In this document: positions 1-9,168 of the stretch, piece after piece
Position numbering within the stretch: position 1 is the first letter of the stretch
How the letters are laid out: each line of letters starts with the position of its first letter
Source of the DNA: Laterigemmans sp052161645
GTDB taxonomy: Bacteria; Planctomycetota; Planctomycetia; Pirellulales; Pirellulaceae
Assembly: GCA_052161645.1 (NCBI GenBank)
Contig: CP197414.1
Reading direction: 5' to 3' (one strand)
Length of the DNA stretch: 64,000 nucleotides
Program-made: the position numbers and the translations under genes
The notes under the pieces: model-generated
Seen by the model: the letters and a program-made list of their open reading frames with translations, nothing else
Databases searched by the model: none
What the model was told of the DNA's origin: nothing

Positions 1-76
1 CCCACGGCAGAAGCCTGGTTCTTTCAATCTGGACAACGTGATGGAAGAACTCACAAGCCGTCCCGGTAGCCAGTAG
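1..76 (+). CDS. C-terminal tail of an upstream gene (partial)
   Basis: One frame (codons from base 2) is open from the window edge to a TAG at 74-76, encoding about 24 residues that end in MEELTSRPGSQ. Another frame also runs to a TAG at 67-69, so the reading is not certain. It would be the last codons of a gene starting before the window, possibly the first member of the following Bat-type operon. Too little is present to name a function. Confidence 0.3.
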   Translation, partial: PRQKPGSFNLDNVMEELTSRPGSQ

Positions 77-211
77 CAGCGACGCGGGATATCGCATCGG
101 CGACGAATGCGTGGAGAGACATTGGCCGGTTCGGTACCAAAATGGTTGCCGAACTGGCTTTTCTTTGCTCGCATCACCCGCTCCTAACTTTGAATAACGA
201 ATGCACGATCG

Positions 212-1174
212 ATGACACCTCGTGACGCCATCCAACAGATTCGTGCCGCGATGAACGCCGCAGTCATCGGTCAGGAGACGGTGGTAGAGCGACTGCTGGT
301 TGCCCTGCTCGCCAACGGACACGTCCTCATGGAAGGACTGCCGGGCGTTGCCAAGACTCGCTCGATTAAGACATTGTCGACTTTGATTAAAAGCGACTTC
401 GGTCGGGTCCAGTTCACACCGGACTTACTCCCCTCCGATGTGACGGGGTCGGATATTTACCGCGAGCAGACCGGTGCGTTCGACTTTCAGCCCGGCCCGA
501 TCTTCGGAAACATCGTGCTTGCGGACGAAATCAATCGAGCTCCCGCTAAGGTGCAAGCAGCACTGTTAGAGGCGATGGAAGAACGCCAGGTGACGGTCGC
601 TGGAACCACACACAAGTTGCCCGATCTGTTTCTCGTAATGGCTACACAAAACCCGATCGAGCAAGAGGGAACGTATCCTCTGCCCGAAGCCCAGATGGAT
701 CGGTTCTTGGTCTACGTTCAAGTTCCCTATCCACCCGCCGATCAGGAGTTGTCCATTTTGCGACTCGTCCGCAGCGAGCGGATCGGCAGTGACGGCAAAC
801 CACCAGAGCCCGTCACTCAGGAAACGATTTTCGCCGCTCGCAGCGAGGTCAACGCCGTCCACGTCGCTGAGCCCGCCGAGCAGTACATGGTGGATTTGGT
901 GATCGCTTCCCGTGAGCCAAATCGCTACGGAGAAGAGCTGGCGAGCATGATTCAGGTTGGTGCAAGTCCTCGGGCGACGATCGCACTCGATGCCGCCGCG
1001 CGGGCGCTGGCTTGGTTGCGCGGAAACGATTTCGTTTCGCCGGAAGAGATCCAAGCTGTCGCGCCAGCCTGCTTGGCCCATCGAGTCCATTTGTCCTACG
1101 AAGCGGAAGCCGCCGGCAAGTCGCGCATAGATATCGTCACTGCCATACTCGAACGAGTCGCAGTCGTGTCATAG
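212..1174 (+). CDS. moxR: MoxR-family AAA+ ATPase
   Basis: A 320-residue MoxR AAA+ ATPase, a chaperone-like ATPase that typically works with VWA-domain proteins on envelope or cofactor maturation. Visible motifs are the Walker A loop GLPGVAKTRS near residue 42, a Walker B segment IVLADEINRAP near residue 101, and sensor 1 ATQNPIEQEG near residue 146; the C-terminal lid follows. Length is normal for the family. It is the first complete gene of a seven-gene, same-strand run with DUF58, VWA, TPR and BatD-like products, the classical Bat (Bacteroides aerotolerance) arrangement. A second MoxR lies at 38804-39802. The substrate is not evident. Confidence 0.93.
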   Translation: MTPRDAIQQIRAAMNAAVIGQETVVERLLVALLANGHVLMEGLPGVAKTRSIKTLSTLIKSDFGRVQFTPDLLPSDVTGSDIYREQTGAFDFQPGPIFGNIVLADEINRAPAKVQAALLEAMEERQVTVAGTTHKLPDLFLVMATQNPIEQEGTYPLPEAQMDRFLVYVQVPYPPADQELSILRLVRSERIGSDGKPPEPVTQETIFAARSEVNAVHVAEPAEQYMVDLVIASREPNRYGEELASMIQVGASPRATIALDAAARALAWLRGNDFVSPEEIQAVAPACLAHRVHLSYEAEAAGKSRIDIVTAILERVAVVS

Positions 1175-1182
1175 AAACGAAA

Positions 1183-2097
1183 ATGCCGATGTCTCACGTA
1201 CACGCCAACCTCGACGACCTGGTACGCTTGCAGTACGACGCACGCGGCTTTTCACTCCTGCCGAAACAGCCCGTGGATAGCCTACTGAACGGTCGCCATG
1301 CATCTCGTTTGCGAGGACGCGGCCTGCTTTTTGAAGAGTTGCGAGATTATCGCCCCGGTGACGACATCCGTGCGATGGACTGGCGGGCCACGGCCCGGCT
1401 ACGTAAACCTCATGTACGTGTCTATTCCGAAGAACGGGATCGACCGGTTTTGCTGGTCGTTGACCAGCGGGCGACGATGTTCTTCGGTAGTCAGCGAACG
1501 ACAAAAGCGACTGCAGCTACCGAACTTGCGGCACTTGCCGCCTGGCGAGCGATCGACGTCGGCGACCGCGTCGGGACGATCATTTTTGGTGAACAGGATG
1601 TTGTGGAAATCAAGCCTCACCGAAGTCGTCGCAACGTGTTGCGGATTTGCCATGAGCTTGTACGCATCAACAACAAACTTGAGGCTTCGCAACAGTCGGG
1701 CGCATCGGCGACGCTCAATAGAGCAATTCGCCGTGCCGCAGAGGTCGCTCGGCATGATCATCTGGTGGTGCTGATCACGGATTACGACGGCGACGACGCG
1801 ACGACTCAGCAGTTGGCAACTCGCTTGGTGGCTCACAACGACGTGTTGGCAGTCCTTGTCTACGATCCTTTGGGAATCCATTTACCGACGTCCGGACGGA
1901 TGGAGGCGACCGACGGCCAGCGTCGGGTTGCTGTGCCGGTCGGTAGCCGATTCCACACCCAATTCGAGATGGCTTTTCGAGCCCGAGCTGATCAAATTCG
2001 CCAGCGACTCCGATCCATTCGAATTCCAGTTCTACCGATCTGCACGCACGAACCGGTACCGCAGCAGGTGCTTACAGCACTGGGGCGACGCCCATGA
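1183..2097 (+). CDS. DUF58 domain protein
   Basis: A 304-residue DUF58 protein, the usual partner of MoxR ATPases and related to VWA folds. The frame is open further upstream to 1012, but that part overlaps moxR; ATG 1183, eight bases after the moxR stop, gives the sensible start (MPMSHVHANLDD), with ATG 1189 as alternative. The family signature is seen in RGRGLLFEELRDYRPGDDIR followed by a DWRATARLRKPHVR stretch at about residues 40-78. A VWA-like core follows (LLVVDQRATMFFG). There is no N-terminal membrane segment, unlike the second DUF58 protein at 37449-38807. Its stop overlaps the next start (ATGA), so translation is probably coupled. Confidence 0.88.
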   Translation: MPMSHVHANLDDLVRLQYDARGFSLLPKQPVDSLLNGRHASRLRGRGLLFEELRDYRPGDDIRAMDWRATARLRKPHVRVYSEERDRPVLLVVDQRATMFFGSQRTTKATAATELAALAAWRAIDVGDRVGTIIFGEQDVVEIKPHRSRRNVLRICHELVRINNKLEASQQSGASATLNRAIRRAAEVARHDHLVVLITDYDGDDATTQQLATRLVAHNDVLAVLVYDPLGIHLPTSGRMEATDGQRRVAVPVGSRFHTQFEMAFRARADQIRQRLRSIRIPVLPICTHEPVPQQVLTALGRRP

Positions 2098-2552
2098 ACT
2101 CGGATCCCGCCAGCCTTGAAAATTTACGCGACATCGCTCAGCCACCGCCCGTTTCATGGTGGCCGCCTGCACTCGGCTGGTGGGTGTTGCTGGCAGCTAT
2201 TGTTATCGCCGCAGGGTTCGTAGCCTTGCGAGGGTGGCGTCGCCGGAAAGCGAGGGCATACCGACGTGCAGCGGTGCGAGAGCTGGAAAGTGCTCAAAGT
2301 ATCGCTGAGATTGCGGCGCTCCTGAAACGCACTGCCCTAGCCGCTTATCCTCGAAGCGAGATCGCGTCGCTGTCCGGCAAAACTTGGTGTCAGTGGCTGC
2401 AGGAAACCGGTGGCCAGCCAGTTCCGAAAGCCGTAGCCAAGGTATTTTCAGAGGGAATCTTTACCAAGTCAGCGGCGGAGAATGCTCAGGAGGAAGTGAG
2501 TGCGTTTGTCCGAGTTTGGATTCAGAATCACCCCTCACCACCACCCCGCTAA
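2094..2552 (+). CDS. DUF4381 membrane protein
   Basis: A 152-residue protein of DUF4381 type, regularly found between DUF58 and VWA genes in Bat operons. It begins with a short soluble piece ending in the PPPVSWWPPALGWW segment typical of the family, then one transmembrane helix (about residues 25-47) and a basic cytoplasmic stretch RGWRRRKARAYRR. The remaining helical domain contains ALAAYPRSEIASLSGKTW, also characteristic. Start ATG 2094 overlaps the DUF58 stop by four bases. Its biochemical role is unknown; it probably anchors or bridges the MoxR/DUF58 part to the membrane VWA proteins. Confidence 0.8.
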   Translation: MNSDPASLENLRDIAQPPPVSWWPPALGWWVLLAAIVIAAGFVALRGWRRRKARAYRRAAVRELESAQSIAEIAALLKRTALAAYPRSEIASLSGKTWCQWLQETGGQPVPKAVAKVFSEGIFTKSAAENAQEEVSAFVRVWIQNHPSPPPR

Positions 2553-2634
2553 GACCGGCATTACATCGAGTTCGTTCAATGTCCAAATCGCCTCTGCCTT
2601 CAAGAGTGTGTCGTCCGCGGCAAGGAGCGAGCCG

Positions 2635-3669
2635 ATGCTGACGTTTGACCACTTTTGGATGCTCGCACTGGCACCACTGCCAATCGTAGTCAGGTGGTTG
2701 ATTCCGCCGCGTGCGCGGGCGTCTGCAGCGGTTCGAGTCCCCTTTCTGCCGCGACTGGCAGTTGCCGCGGGTGCATCTTCCGTTGCCGGGCAGCCGTCCA
2801 ATGTTTCGCTGTGGGTCAGCGGTACTGTTTGGCTGTTGATTCTGATAGCCCTCGCCCGTCCTCAATGGCTCGAGCCGCCGATCGAACGCACCATTCCAAT
2901 CAGAGATCTATTACTGCTCGTTGACCTATCAGGTTCAATGGAGCAAAAAGACTTCACGAACACTACTGGCCAAGCCGTCACCCGCTTGGCAGCCGCCAAG
3001 GAAGTGTTGGGCGAATTCCTTTCGCAGCGGGAAGGGGATCGCGTCGGGCTGGTCGTTTTCGGCAATGCGCCGTTTCTCCAAGTGCCCTTCACTGCGGATC
3101 TGGACTTGTGCCTCGAGCTGCTCGACCAGATTGAAGTGCGAATGGCTGGGCCACGGACAGCCCTGGGGGATGCGATTGGACTCGGTGTTCAGCTGTTCGA
3201 AAACAGCGACGCGCCGACGAAGACGATGATCGCTTTGACCGATGGAAATGACACTGGCAGCTTGATTCCCCCAGCAGAAGCAGCTCGGGTCGCTCAAGAT
3301 CGCGACATTACGATTCACACCGTTGCGATCGGAGACCCCACAACTGTCGGCGAAGAGAAACTTGATCAGCAGGCAATGCAGGACGTAGCCGAAGAAACCG
3401 GAGGCGATTTCTTCTTGGCTTTGAACCGGAAGGAATTGGCGACGATCTATCAGCGACTCGACGAAATCGAAACACGCGACGTCAAAACAGTCAGCTATCG
3501 CCCGCGACAGGATCTCTACTATTGGCCGTTGGCGTGCGCCCTGTTGGTGTCGCTGGCTGCTCACGCATGGAAGATACTTGCCGAACAGGTGCGAGGCGCG
3601 CAGCCGAGTGCGACACGGCGGTTGCGAGTCAACACGCGGACCTTCGAATTGGAGACCGTCGAACAATGA
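2635..3669 (+). CDS. BatA-like von Willebrand factor A membrane protein
   Basis: A 344-residue VWA protein resembling BatA. The frame is open from 2500, but ATG 2635 preceded by AAGGAGCGA at a proper distance is the best start, giving MLTFDHFWMLALAPLPIVV, a first membrane helix. A second helix (LWVSGTVWLLILIALARP) precedes the VWA domain, which has an intact MIDAS motif LLLVDLSGSM (D-x-S-x-S) near residue 102 and an ALTDGNDTGS segment. A third helix lies near the C-terminus (YYWPLACALLVSLAAHAW). Overlaps the next gene by ATGA. The family is linked to stress tolerance and envelope integrity, with unknown ligands. Confidence 0.88.
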   Translation: MLTFDHFWMLALAPLPIVVRWLIPPRARASAAVRVPFLPRLAVAAGASSVAGQPSNVSLWVSGTVWLLILIALARPQWLEPPIERTIPIRDLLLLVDLSGSMEQKDFTNTTGQAVTRLAAAKEVLGEFLSQREGDRVGLVVFGNAPFLQVPFTADLDLCLELLDQIEVRMAGPRTALGDAIGLGVQLFENSDAPTKTMIALTDGNDTGSLIPPAEAARVAQDRDITIHTVAIGDPTTVGEEKLDQQAMQDVAEETGGDFFLALNRKELATIYQRLDEIETRDVKTVSYRPRQDLYYWPLACALLVSLAAHAWKILAEQVRGAQPSATRRLRVNTRTFELETVEQ

Positions 3670-4601
3670 ATCTACTGGGCGACTTCCATTTCATTCGACC
3701 CGCCTGGCTGCTGCTTACACCGGTCGTTGTCTGGCTGTGGTGGTGGGTCCGCTCGGCCCAGGATCCGATACGGGCCTGGCGGGCTGTTATGGATGGGCGG
3801 TTGTTGAATGCGATGCTCGTTGGCAAACATGCGGGGAGACGCTGGCGTGGAAGTACTTTACTGGCCGCTTGGTTGATCGCTGTTGTCGCTTTGGCCGGAC
3901 CGACTTGGAAACCGGAGCCTTCACCATTCGCCGACGACCCGGTTCCGGTGATGCTGGTGCTGAAGGCTGATGAGTCGATGGAGCTTGCCGACTTCTCTCC
4001 GAGTCGAATGGAGAGAGCCCGCCTGAAGATCAAGGACTTTGCCTCGCGGCGCGGAGGCCAACCGCTGGGTCTGATCGCTTACGCGGGGTCAGCCCACTTA
4101 GTTCTACCACCGACACGCGACACGTCGGTGGTCGCGTCCATGGCCTCCGAGGTCAGCCCCGCGATTATGCCAAAGCCAGGCGATAATCTTGTCGAAGCAT
4201 TGAATCTGGCGGCCAAGACCTTGGGAGATGTCGGCGGCTCGGTGGTGATCGTCACGGACAACGCTTCAAGCGTTAATGAAGCAGCATTGAAAGAGTTTCG
4301 TAGGGAGAGTCTTCTAGTGGTCAGCTTTTTGGCTGTGGCGCGCGATGGCACTCCCGAACTTGATTCCATCAGCGATGCAGCCGCAACATTGGGCGCCAAT
4401 GTCACGCGGATCGCAGCCGATTCGCAAGATATTGATTCCCTGGTGCGTGCTACGGCCAGAGCCCCCGTCCGGGTTGCCGCCGACGGCAGCGGAACTCGGT
4501 GGGCCGAGTCCGGTTGGTGGCTCGTGCCGCTGCTCGCCCTGTTGAGCCTGGCCGACTTTCGGCGAGTCGATCCGATCGCTTCAGCGGAGGGCAACCGATG
4601 A
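3666..4601 (+). CDS. BatB-like VWA membrane protein with altered MIDAS
   Basis: A 311-residue paralogue of the preceding VWA protein. ATG 3666 overlaps the previous stop; residues 1-30 (MNLLGDFHFIRPAWLLLTPV and on) and about 60-80 form membrane helices, and SGWWLVPLLALLSL near the end forms another, the BatB layout. In the VWA domain, where BatA has VDLSGSM, this protein has LKADESM, so the first Asp and first Ser of the D-x-S-x-S metal site are missing. The domain otherwise continues (GGSVVIVTDNASS). It may therefore be a non-metal-binding structural partner of BatA. ATGA overlaps on both sides suggest coupled translation. Confidence 0.85.
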   Translation: MNLLGDFHFIRPAWLLLTPVVVWLWWWVRSAQDPIRAWRAVMDGRLLNAMLVGKHAGRRWRGSTLLAAWLIAVVALAGPTWKPEPSPFADDPVPVMLVLKADESMELADFSPSRMERARLKIKDFASRRGGQPLGLIAYAGSAHLVLPPTRDTSVVASMASEVSPAIMPKPGDNLVEALNLAAKTLGDVGGSVVIVTDNASSVNEAALKEFRRESLLVVSFLAVARDGTPELDSISDAAATLGANVTRIAADSQDIDSLVRATARAPVRVAADGSGTRWAESGWWLVPLLALLSLADFRRVDPIASAEGNR

Positions 4602-5197
4602 AATCTTGGGCGGCAATACTGTTGATCGGTAGCATTTCATGGTCGTACCTGTGGTTTACTCCGGACCAGCAGGGACAACGACTCTTAAATCGCGGGGAAT
4701 TCCGGGCCGCGGCCGACACATTTCGCGATCCAGTTCGGCAAGGTGTTGCCTGGTTTCGCGCCGGTGAATTTGAGAAGGCGGAACGCACCTTTGCACTCGT
4801 TGCGACGCCCGAAGCCGAATTCAATCGAGGTAATTGTCTTGTCATGCAAGGCAAGTATGAAGCGGCGATCGAAAGATACGACCGCGCACTGGAGTTGCGT
4901 CCGGACATGAATGACGCGCAGGTGAATCGCGAAATCGCCACCGCTCGTGCGAAGAGCGTCGAAAGGAAAGGCGGCGATATGGGGGATCAAAAGCTCGGCG
5001 CTGACGAAATAACCTTCGACAAAGCGAACAAGGCGGAAGGACAGGAAACCGAGATTACCGGCAAGCAACCACTCTCAGATGCGCAAATGCAAGCCATGTG
5101 GTTGCGTCGCGTTCAGACCAAGCCAGCAGATTTCTTGAAATCCAAGTTCGCTTACAAGTTCGCCACCGACAGTCAGCCCGCTTCGAACTCAGAGTGA
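4598..5197 (+). CDS. TPR membrane protein (BatC-like)
   Basis: A 199-residue protein with an N-terminal hydrophobic helix (AAILLIGSISWSYLWF, about residues 5-20) followed by tetratricopeptide repeats: NRGEFRAAADTF, RAGEFEKAERTF and VMQGKYEAAIERYDRALEL. The C-terminus is charged and has no repeat. In Bat operons a TPR protein (BatC, or the TPR part of BatB) sits at this point and is thought to hold the VWA proteins in a complex. Start ATG 4598 overlaps the previous stop (ATGA); the upstream open frame from 4499 lies inside the previous gene and is not used. Confidence 0.82.
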   Translation: MKSWAAILLIGSISWSYLWFTPDQQGQRLLNRGEFRAAADTFRDPVRQGVAWFRAGEFEKAERTFALVATPEAEFNRGNCLVMQGKYEAAIERYDRALELRPDMNDAQVNREIATARAKSVERKGGDMGDQKLGADEITFDKANKAEGQETEITGKQPLSDAQMQAMWLRRVQTKPADFLKSKFAYKFATDSQPASNSE

Positions 5198-5205
5198 GCA
5201 ATACC

Positions 5206-6513
5206 ATGCGAACAAGGCACAGCCCGATGGCGACTGAAAATCGAAGTAGCCGCGTCTTAACGATCCATCTGTGTGCAATACTAGGTTTGCTTCCAGCATC
5301 TTTGTTGACGGCTCAGGAGCCTGTCCGAGCCGAACTTGGAGAAGAGAGCGTCTGGATGGGGCAAGCCGTCCCGCTGCTCGTCACTCTCTATTCACCGGGG
5401 CCGTTCAGTGGCACGGCTGCGTTTGAATTACCCAAAATACCTCGCACGATCGTGATGAAGGCAGGGACACCGCTGGTGGGCAACGAAGATATCGATGGCG
5501 TCTCCTACTTCACCCAGCAACACGAGTTCACCATCTATACACAGCAGACCGGTGAAGTGGTAATTCCTGCATTTCGAATCCGTTTTTCAGGCAAGAAGAC
5601 GTTCACCTCGGAGCCTGAATCGATGGAGGGTTCTACTCCAGAACTTCTTTTTGAGTCTCGGCGTCCGCCAGACACCGAGCAGTTTTCGGCGTTGGTTTCG
5701 GCAGCGGAGTTGGCATCGACACAGTCCTGGAACCCGGAAGCAACCGAGCCGATCAAGGCTGGTGACATCGTCGAGCGCACGATCGCGCGACGCGTTTCTG
5801 GAACCGCCGCCATGATGATGCCACCGGTCACTACCGCTGCACCGCTCGACGTGCGCGTCTATTTGGACGATCCGATCATCAAGGATCAAATTCAACGCGG
5901 CGAAGCAACTGCCGAAAGAATTGACACGATCAAGTATCAGTTTGAGCAAGCTGGTACGTACCAGTTGCCCGAAATGTCATTCGTCTGGTGGGATGTCCAA
6001 TCGAGTGAACTCAAACGCACTATGGTCCCCGGAAATACTTTCACTGTGGAGGGTCCCCAGGCAGCTGCCGAATCCACATCAGGGTTGTCGGAGTTCCGGT
6101 GGCTGTTGGCTATTCTGGTTGTCGGATTCTTGTCGATAGGGACTGTAACGAAGCTCTTGTCGGCTTGGCGACTCCGACATAATCGCCCCGAAGAAATTGC
6201 TGCACGGCGACTGCTGGCAGCTTGTCACATGAACGCACCGGCTGATGCCTACACGGCGTTACTGCAGTGGCAAAAGTTGGTTTGTGGTGCTCACCGAGCC
6301 AGTGGTATCAAGTTTTTCAGATCGGCCGGAGATGCCTCATCACTCGAAGCGGAACAGGCTGTGCTCGCTCGGCATCTGTTCGGTGGTGAATCGCCTCAGG
6401 GAGCTTGGGCTGGCCAAAAGCTGGCCGCCACCTTCACTCAAGCACGTCGCCGGATCAGGCTGACAGTCCGCGGGCATCGGGCGGCGCGAAGTCTTCCCCA
6501 GTTGAATCCATAA
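5206..6513 (+). CDS. BatD-like exported membrane protein
   Basis: A 435-residue protein with a signal peptide (hydrophobic core LTIHLCAILGLLPASLL followed by TAQEP), a long extracytoplasmic beta-rich region and one C-terminal membrane helix (WLLAILVVGFLSIGTVTKLL, about residues 302-321), then a cytoplasmic tail. This is the layout of BatD/oxygen-tolerance proteins; the N-terminal segment VRAELGEESVWMGQAVPLLV and the FTQQHEFTIYTQQTGEVVIP segment are typical. ATG 5206 lies eight bases after the TPR gene stop; ATG 5227 is possible. It ends the operon; no hairpin terminator is obvious downstream. Confidence 0.8.
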   Translation: MRTRHSPMATENRSSRVLTIHLCAILGLLPASLLTAQEPVRAELGEESVWMGQAVPLLVTLYSPGPFSGTAAFELPKIPRTIVMKAGTPLVGNEDIDGVSYFTQQHEFTIYTQQTGEVVIPAFRIRFSGKKTFTSEPESMEGSTPELLFESRRPPDTEQFSALVSAAELASTQSWNPEATEPIKAGDIVERTIARRVSGTAAMMMPPVTTAAPLDVRVYLDDPIIKDQIQRGEATAERIDTIKYQFEQAGTYQLPEMSFVWWDVQSSELKRTMVPGNTFTVEGPQAAAESTSGLSEFRWLLAILVVGFLSIGTVTKLLSAWRLRHNRPEEIAARRLLAACHMNAPADAYTALLQWQKLVCGAHRASGIKFFRSAGDASSLEAEQAVLARHLFGGESPQGAWAGQKLAATFTQARRRIRLTVRGHRAARSLPQLNP

Positions 6514-7002
6514 GCCGATACCAGGGGGTTTGTCGATTATGGTGGAGTATTTTCCAATGACTAACGCGCTTCCCTCTCGGCAACTCCGTGATGCCAGAGG
6601 AGTGATTGCACTCAGCGCAATCACACCCTGCTGCGACTGATATTCCCGAAGGCAAATCCAACGCCGATACCGACCTGCGAGAAACCCTCGCTGACTCGCT
6701 TCGGTTGGACCAACCTCAGCATTTTGGGCAATCCCCAAACTGCGGGTGGTGCTGGACACCGAAGCTAGTTTCGGGCACCTATTTTCCAACGAAATGCCCG
6801 CAGTGGTCGTTTCTGGAACTTCTTTTCACAAGGGAAGCTCGGTTGCCCTTAGGCGAAGCGGGGTGACTGAATTTGAACTCGCAATTCCCCAAGAACGCCG
6901 TGTTTGGGCGATGTAGGCCGCCATCAGTCTCCCCAGAAGCGAGGGCCGGCATCCGAGAGCGGGCTTAAAAAACACCGCATAAACTGGTCCACCAAGGAGA
7001 CT
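6514..7002. other. Intergenic region without recognised gene
   Basis: About 490 bases between the Bat operon and the tRNA-Pro terminator. Short open frames exist on both strands but none has a recognisable product. A perfect 8-bp inverted repeat (GTGATTGC / GCAATCAC, 6602-6624) with a seven-base loop is present; it has no following T-run, so a terminator role is uncertain. Confidence 0.4.
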
Positions 7003-7040
7003 TATGAAGAAACGCACTGCTTTGAAAAGCGGTGCGTCTT
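7003..7040 (-). terminator. Putative intrinsic terminator of tRNA-Pro
   Basis: Read on the minus strand, just after the tRNA 3' end, an imperfect 12-bp stem (7027-7038 with 7012-7023, three-base loop) is followed by TTTCTTC. Position and shape fit a factor-independent terminator, although the T-run is interrupted. Confidence 0.5.
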
Positions 7041-7048
7041 ATTTCAGT

Positions 7049-7122
7049 CGGGGCGACAGGATTCGAACCTGCGACCTTCTGGTCCCAAACCAGACGCGCT
7101 AGCCAGGCTGCGCCACGCCCCG
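7049..7122 (-). tRNA. trnP: tRNA-Pro (anticodon TGG)
   Basis: On the minus strand a 74-base cloverleaf is present: acceptor arm CGGGGCG pairing with CGCCCCG, a D-arm with GGCGCAGCCTGGCTAGCGC, an anticodon loop TTTGGGA (anticodon TGG, proline), and a T-arm with GGTTCGAATCC. CCA is not encoded. It stands alone between the Bat operon and parB. Confidence 0.96.
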
Positions 7123-7270
7123 ATCGTGTTGATGCGGTTCGCTCAACACTCGCACAAGTATACCGATCCTCGCGTTTGGCGAAATGCCAGTTTCTTGCTT
7201 TTCCCGCCAGCTTTTTTGACTGTAGTTGTGTCCAGCTGGCACAACCGATCTAACCGCACGACTGTAATGC

Positions 7271-8350
7271 TCACGCGACCTGCAGTTCAGCGACCGGAGT
7301 GCCGGTGGATTGCGTCGACATCAACGCTCGCAATCGCTCGAATTCCTCCGGATTGGCGAAATGAATCATGATTTTGCCTTTGCCACGCGTGGTGTGACGA
7401 ATCTCGACTTTGGTTCCCAACTGATGCCGCAACTCTTGCTGCAGCGACTCGATGTGGGGCGTGATCGTTTTTTTCTTGGTATTCGCCGCGGGGCCAACTT
7501 TACCAAGCTCTTCGTCATCCTCGGCCTTCAGCAACTCGGCAACTTGCAATTCCGCTGTTCGCACGCTCCAGCCCTCGTCCATCATCTTCTGCCCCAGGGC
7601 AATCTGCTGGCTCTCTTCGCCGAGCGGCAACAGCGAGCGACCATGACCGGCTGAGAGCTTGCCGGATTGCACCCATTGCAACACGGTCTCTGGCAACTCC
7701 AACAGGCGCATCATGTTGGCGACCGTGCTGCGGTCGATCTTCAACCGCTTGCCCAATTCGTCTTGCGTACAATTGTGCTGCTCAATGTAACGCCGGAAGG
7801 ACATCGCTTTTTCGATCGCGTTGAGATCTTTCCGTTGCAGGTTTTCAATGATCGCCAGCTCGGCAACCAGGCGATCGTCGGCTTCGCGAATCTCGGCACG
7901 CACGGTGGCTAGACCAGCGTGGATGGCCGCTCTCAAACGACGCTCGCCGCTGATCAACTGAAAGCGGTCGCCGACTTTGCGGACCAACACCGGCTGCAGC
8001 TGTTTGTGCTCTTTTAAACTCTCGGCGAGCGAAGCGATCTCTGATTCGTTGAACTCGCGACGCGGCTGAAAGGGATTGTTCTCGATCTCATAGACACTGA
8101 TCTCGACAATTTGCTGGTCGGAAAGCTGAGGCCCCGGCTTGGCATCGCCCGCGGAACTCTCCTTGGCATCCCCTTGCGATTCTCCCCCTGCGACAGCTCG
8201 CGGCTTTGTCTTTGCCGCTGAGGAACCAGCACCCGCCGCACCGCCGGGGCTGGGGGAGTCCGCCATGGGATTGCCTTCTTCATCGATCGGCGTGCCGAGC
8301 AAAGCGGCTAAACCGCGGCCTAAACGACGATCTTTGGGGGCGTTAGTCAC
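7271..8350 (-). CDS. parB: ParB/Spo0J chromosome partition protein
   Basis: A 359-residue ParB. The open frame extends upstream to 8494, but that part lies inside parA; GTG 8350, overlapping the parA stop (GTGACTAA) and preceded by GGAGG, gives a start VTNAPKDRRLGRGLAALLG, whose GRGLAALL segment is typical of ParB N-termini. The CTP-binding ParB/Srx domain includes NPFQPRREF and the arginine motif SGERRLRAA; the HTH follows (TQDELGKRLKIDRSTVANMM). A charged linker and a C-terminal dimerisation region close the protein. Residues about 20-75 are Ala/Ser/Gly-rich and probably disordered. It binds parS and works with ParA. Confidence 0.95.
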   Translation of the reverse strand: MTNAPKDRRLGRGLAALLGTPIDEEGNPMADSPSPGGAAGAGSSAAKTKPRAVAGGESQGDAKESSAGDAKPGPQLSDQQIVEISVYEIENNPFQPRREFNESEIASLAESLKEHKQLQPVLVRKVGDRFQLISGERRLRAAIHAGLATVRAEIREADDRLVAELAIIENLQRKDLNAIEKAMSFRRYIEQHNCTQDELGKRLKIDRSTVANMMRLLELPETVLQWVQSGKLSAGHGRSLLPLGEESQQIALGQKMMDEGWSVRTAELQVAELLKAEDDEELGKVGPAANTKKKTITPHIESLQQELRHQLGTKVEIRHTTRGKGKIMIHFANPEEFERLRALMSTQSTGTPVAELQVA

Positions 8351-9155
8351 GTCCAAGTACCTCCATGCACAACTGGGTATAAGCGTACGCACCGCGCGAT
8401 CGCGGTGCGTATTGGTAAACACTTTGCCCATGACTGGGCGCCTCGCTGAGGGCCACATCCCGCGGCACCACAACATCAAAAACGATGTCTCCAAAAAACT
8501 CGCGAACCTCTTCGTCCACTTCGCGAGTTAACTCTAAATAGGGATCGTACATCGTCAACACAATCCCACCAAAGGTGAGTCTGCCGTCGGTCTGTTGCAT
8601 GATCCGACGAATAACGTGGATCATTTGCGTTAAACCTTCCATGGCAAAATATTCACACTGGATCGGCATCAAGACTTCCGTGCTGGCTGCCAGGGCAGCC
8701 TGCGTCAGCGTACCGACCGAGGGTGGCGAGTCAATTAGAATGTGATCGTAATCGCTCAAGCTAGCGTCGAGATGGCGGCGTAGCAGTTCGACTTGGCTGC
8801 TGTCGCCCCTGGCCAGTTGGTCGACGTCGTGGAAGGAACGACAACCAGGCAACAGGAACAAGTTTTCGAGGCTGGTTTCCACGATACTCGCTTCGATCCC
8901 CTCGCTGCTAACCAGCGGATGATGCTCCGATGGCGAGCCACCGACCGCGCCAGTGGCATTGCACTGCGGATCCATGTCGACCAACAACGTGCGGTGGCCT
9001 GCCAGCGCAAGCCCAGCAGCCAGATTCACAGCGGTGGTCGTCTTGCCAACCCCGCCTTTCTGGTTCGCCACGCAGAGGATCCGTCCCTGTCGCTCTGTCA
9101 CCCATTGGCCCCTATCGCCAAGCTCTCCGCCTCCGGGGTTGAAATGATCCATCAT
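8343..9155 (-). CDS. parA: ParA/Soj chromosome partition ATPase
   Basis: A 270-residue Walker-type ATPase of the ParA/Soj family. The deviant Walker A CVANQKGGVGKTTTAVNLAA starts near residue 28, followed by LLVDMDPQCNATG and the Walker B segment HILIDSPPSVGTLT near residue 135. The N-terminus has about 25 residues before the P-loop, slightly longer than most Soj proteins; a later start is possible. It overlaps parB by eight bases, a standard parAB operon. A parS-like palindrome lies 14 bases upstream of the start. Confidence 0.95.
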   Translation of the reverse strand: MMDHFNPGGGELGDRGQWVTERQGRILCVANQKGGVGKTTTAVNLAAGLALAGHRTLLVDMDPQCNATGAVGGSPSEHHPLVSSEGIEASIVETSLENLFLLPGCRSFHDVDQLARGDSSQVELLRRHLDASLSDYDHILIDSPPSVGTLTQAALAASTEVLMPIQCEYFAMEGLTQMIHVIRRIMQQTDGRLTFGGIVLTMYDPYLELTREVDEEVREFFGDIVFDVVVPRDVALSEAPSHGQSVYQYAPRSRGAYAYTQLCMEVLGRD

Positions 9156-9168
9156 CTCTTCCCCAACC

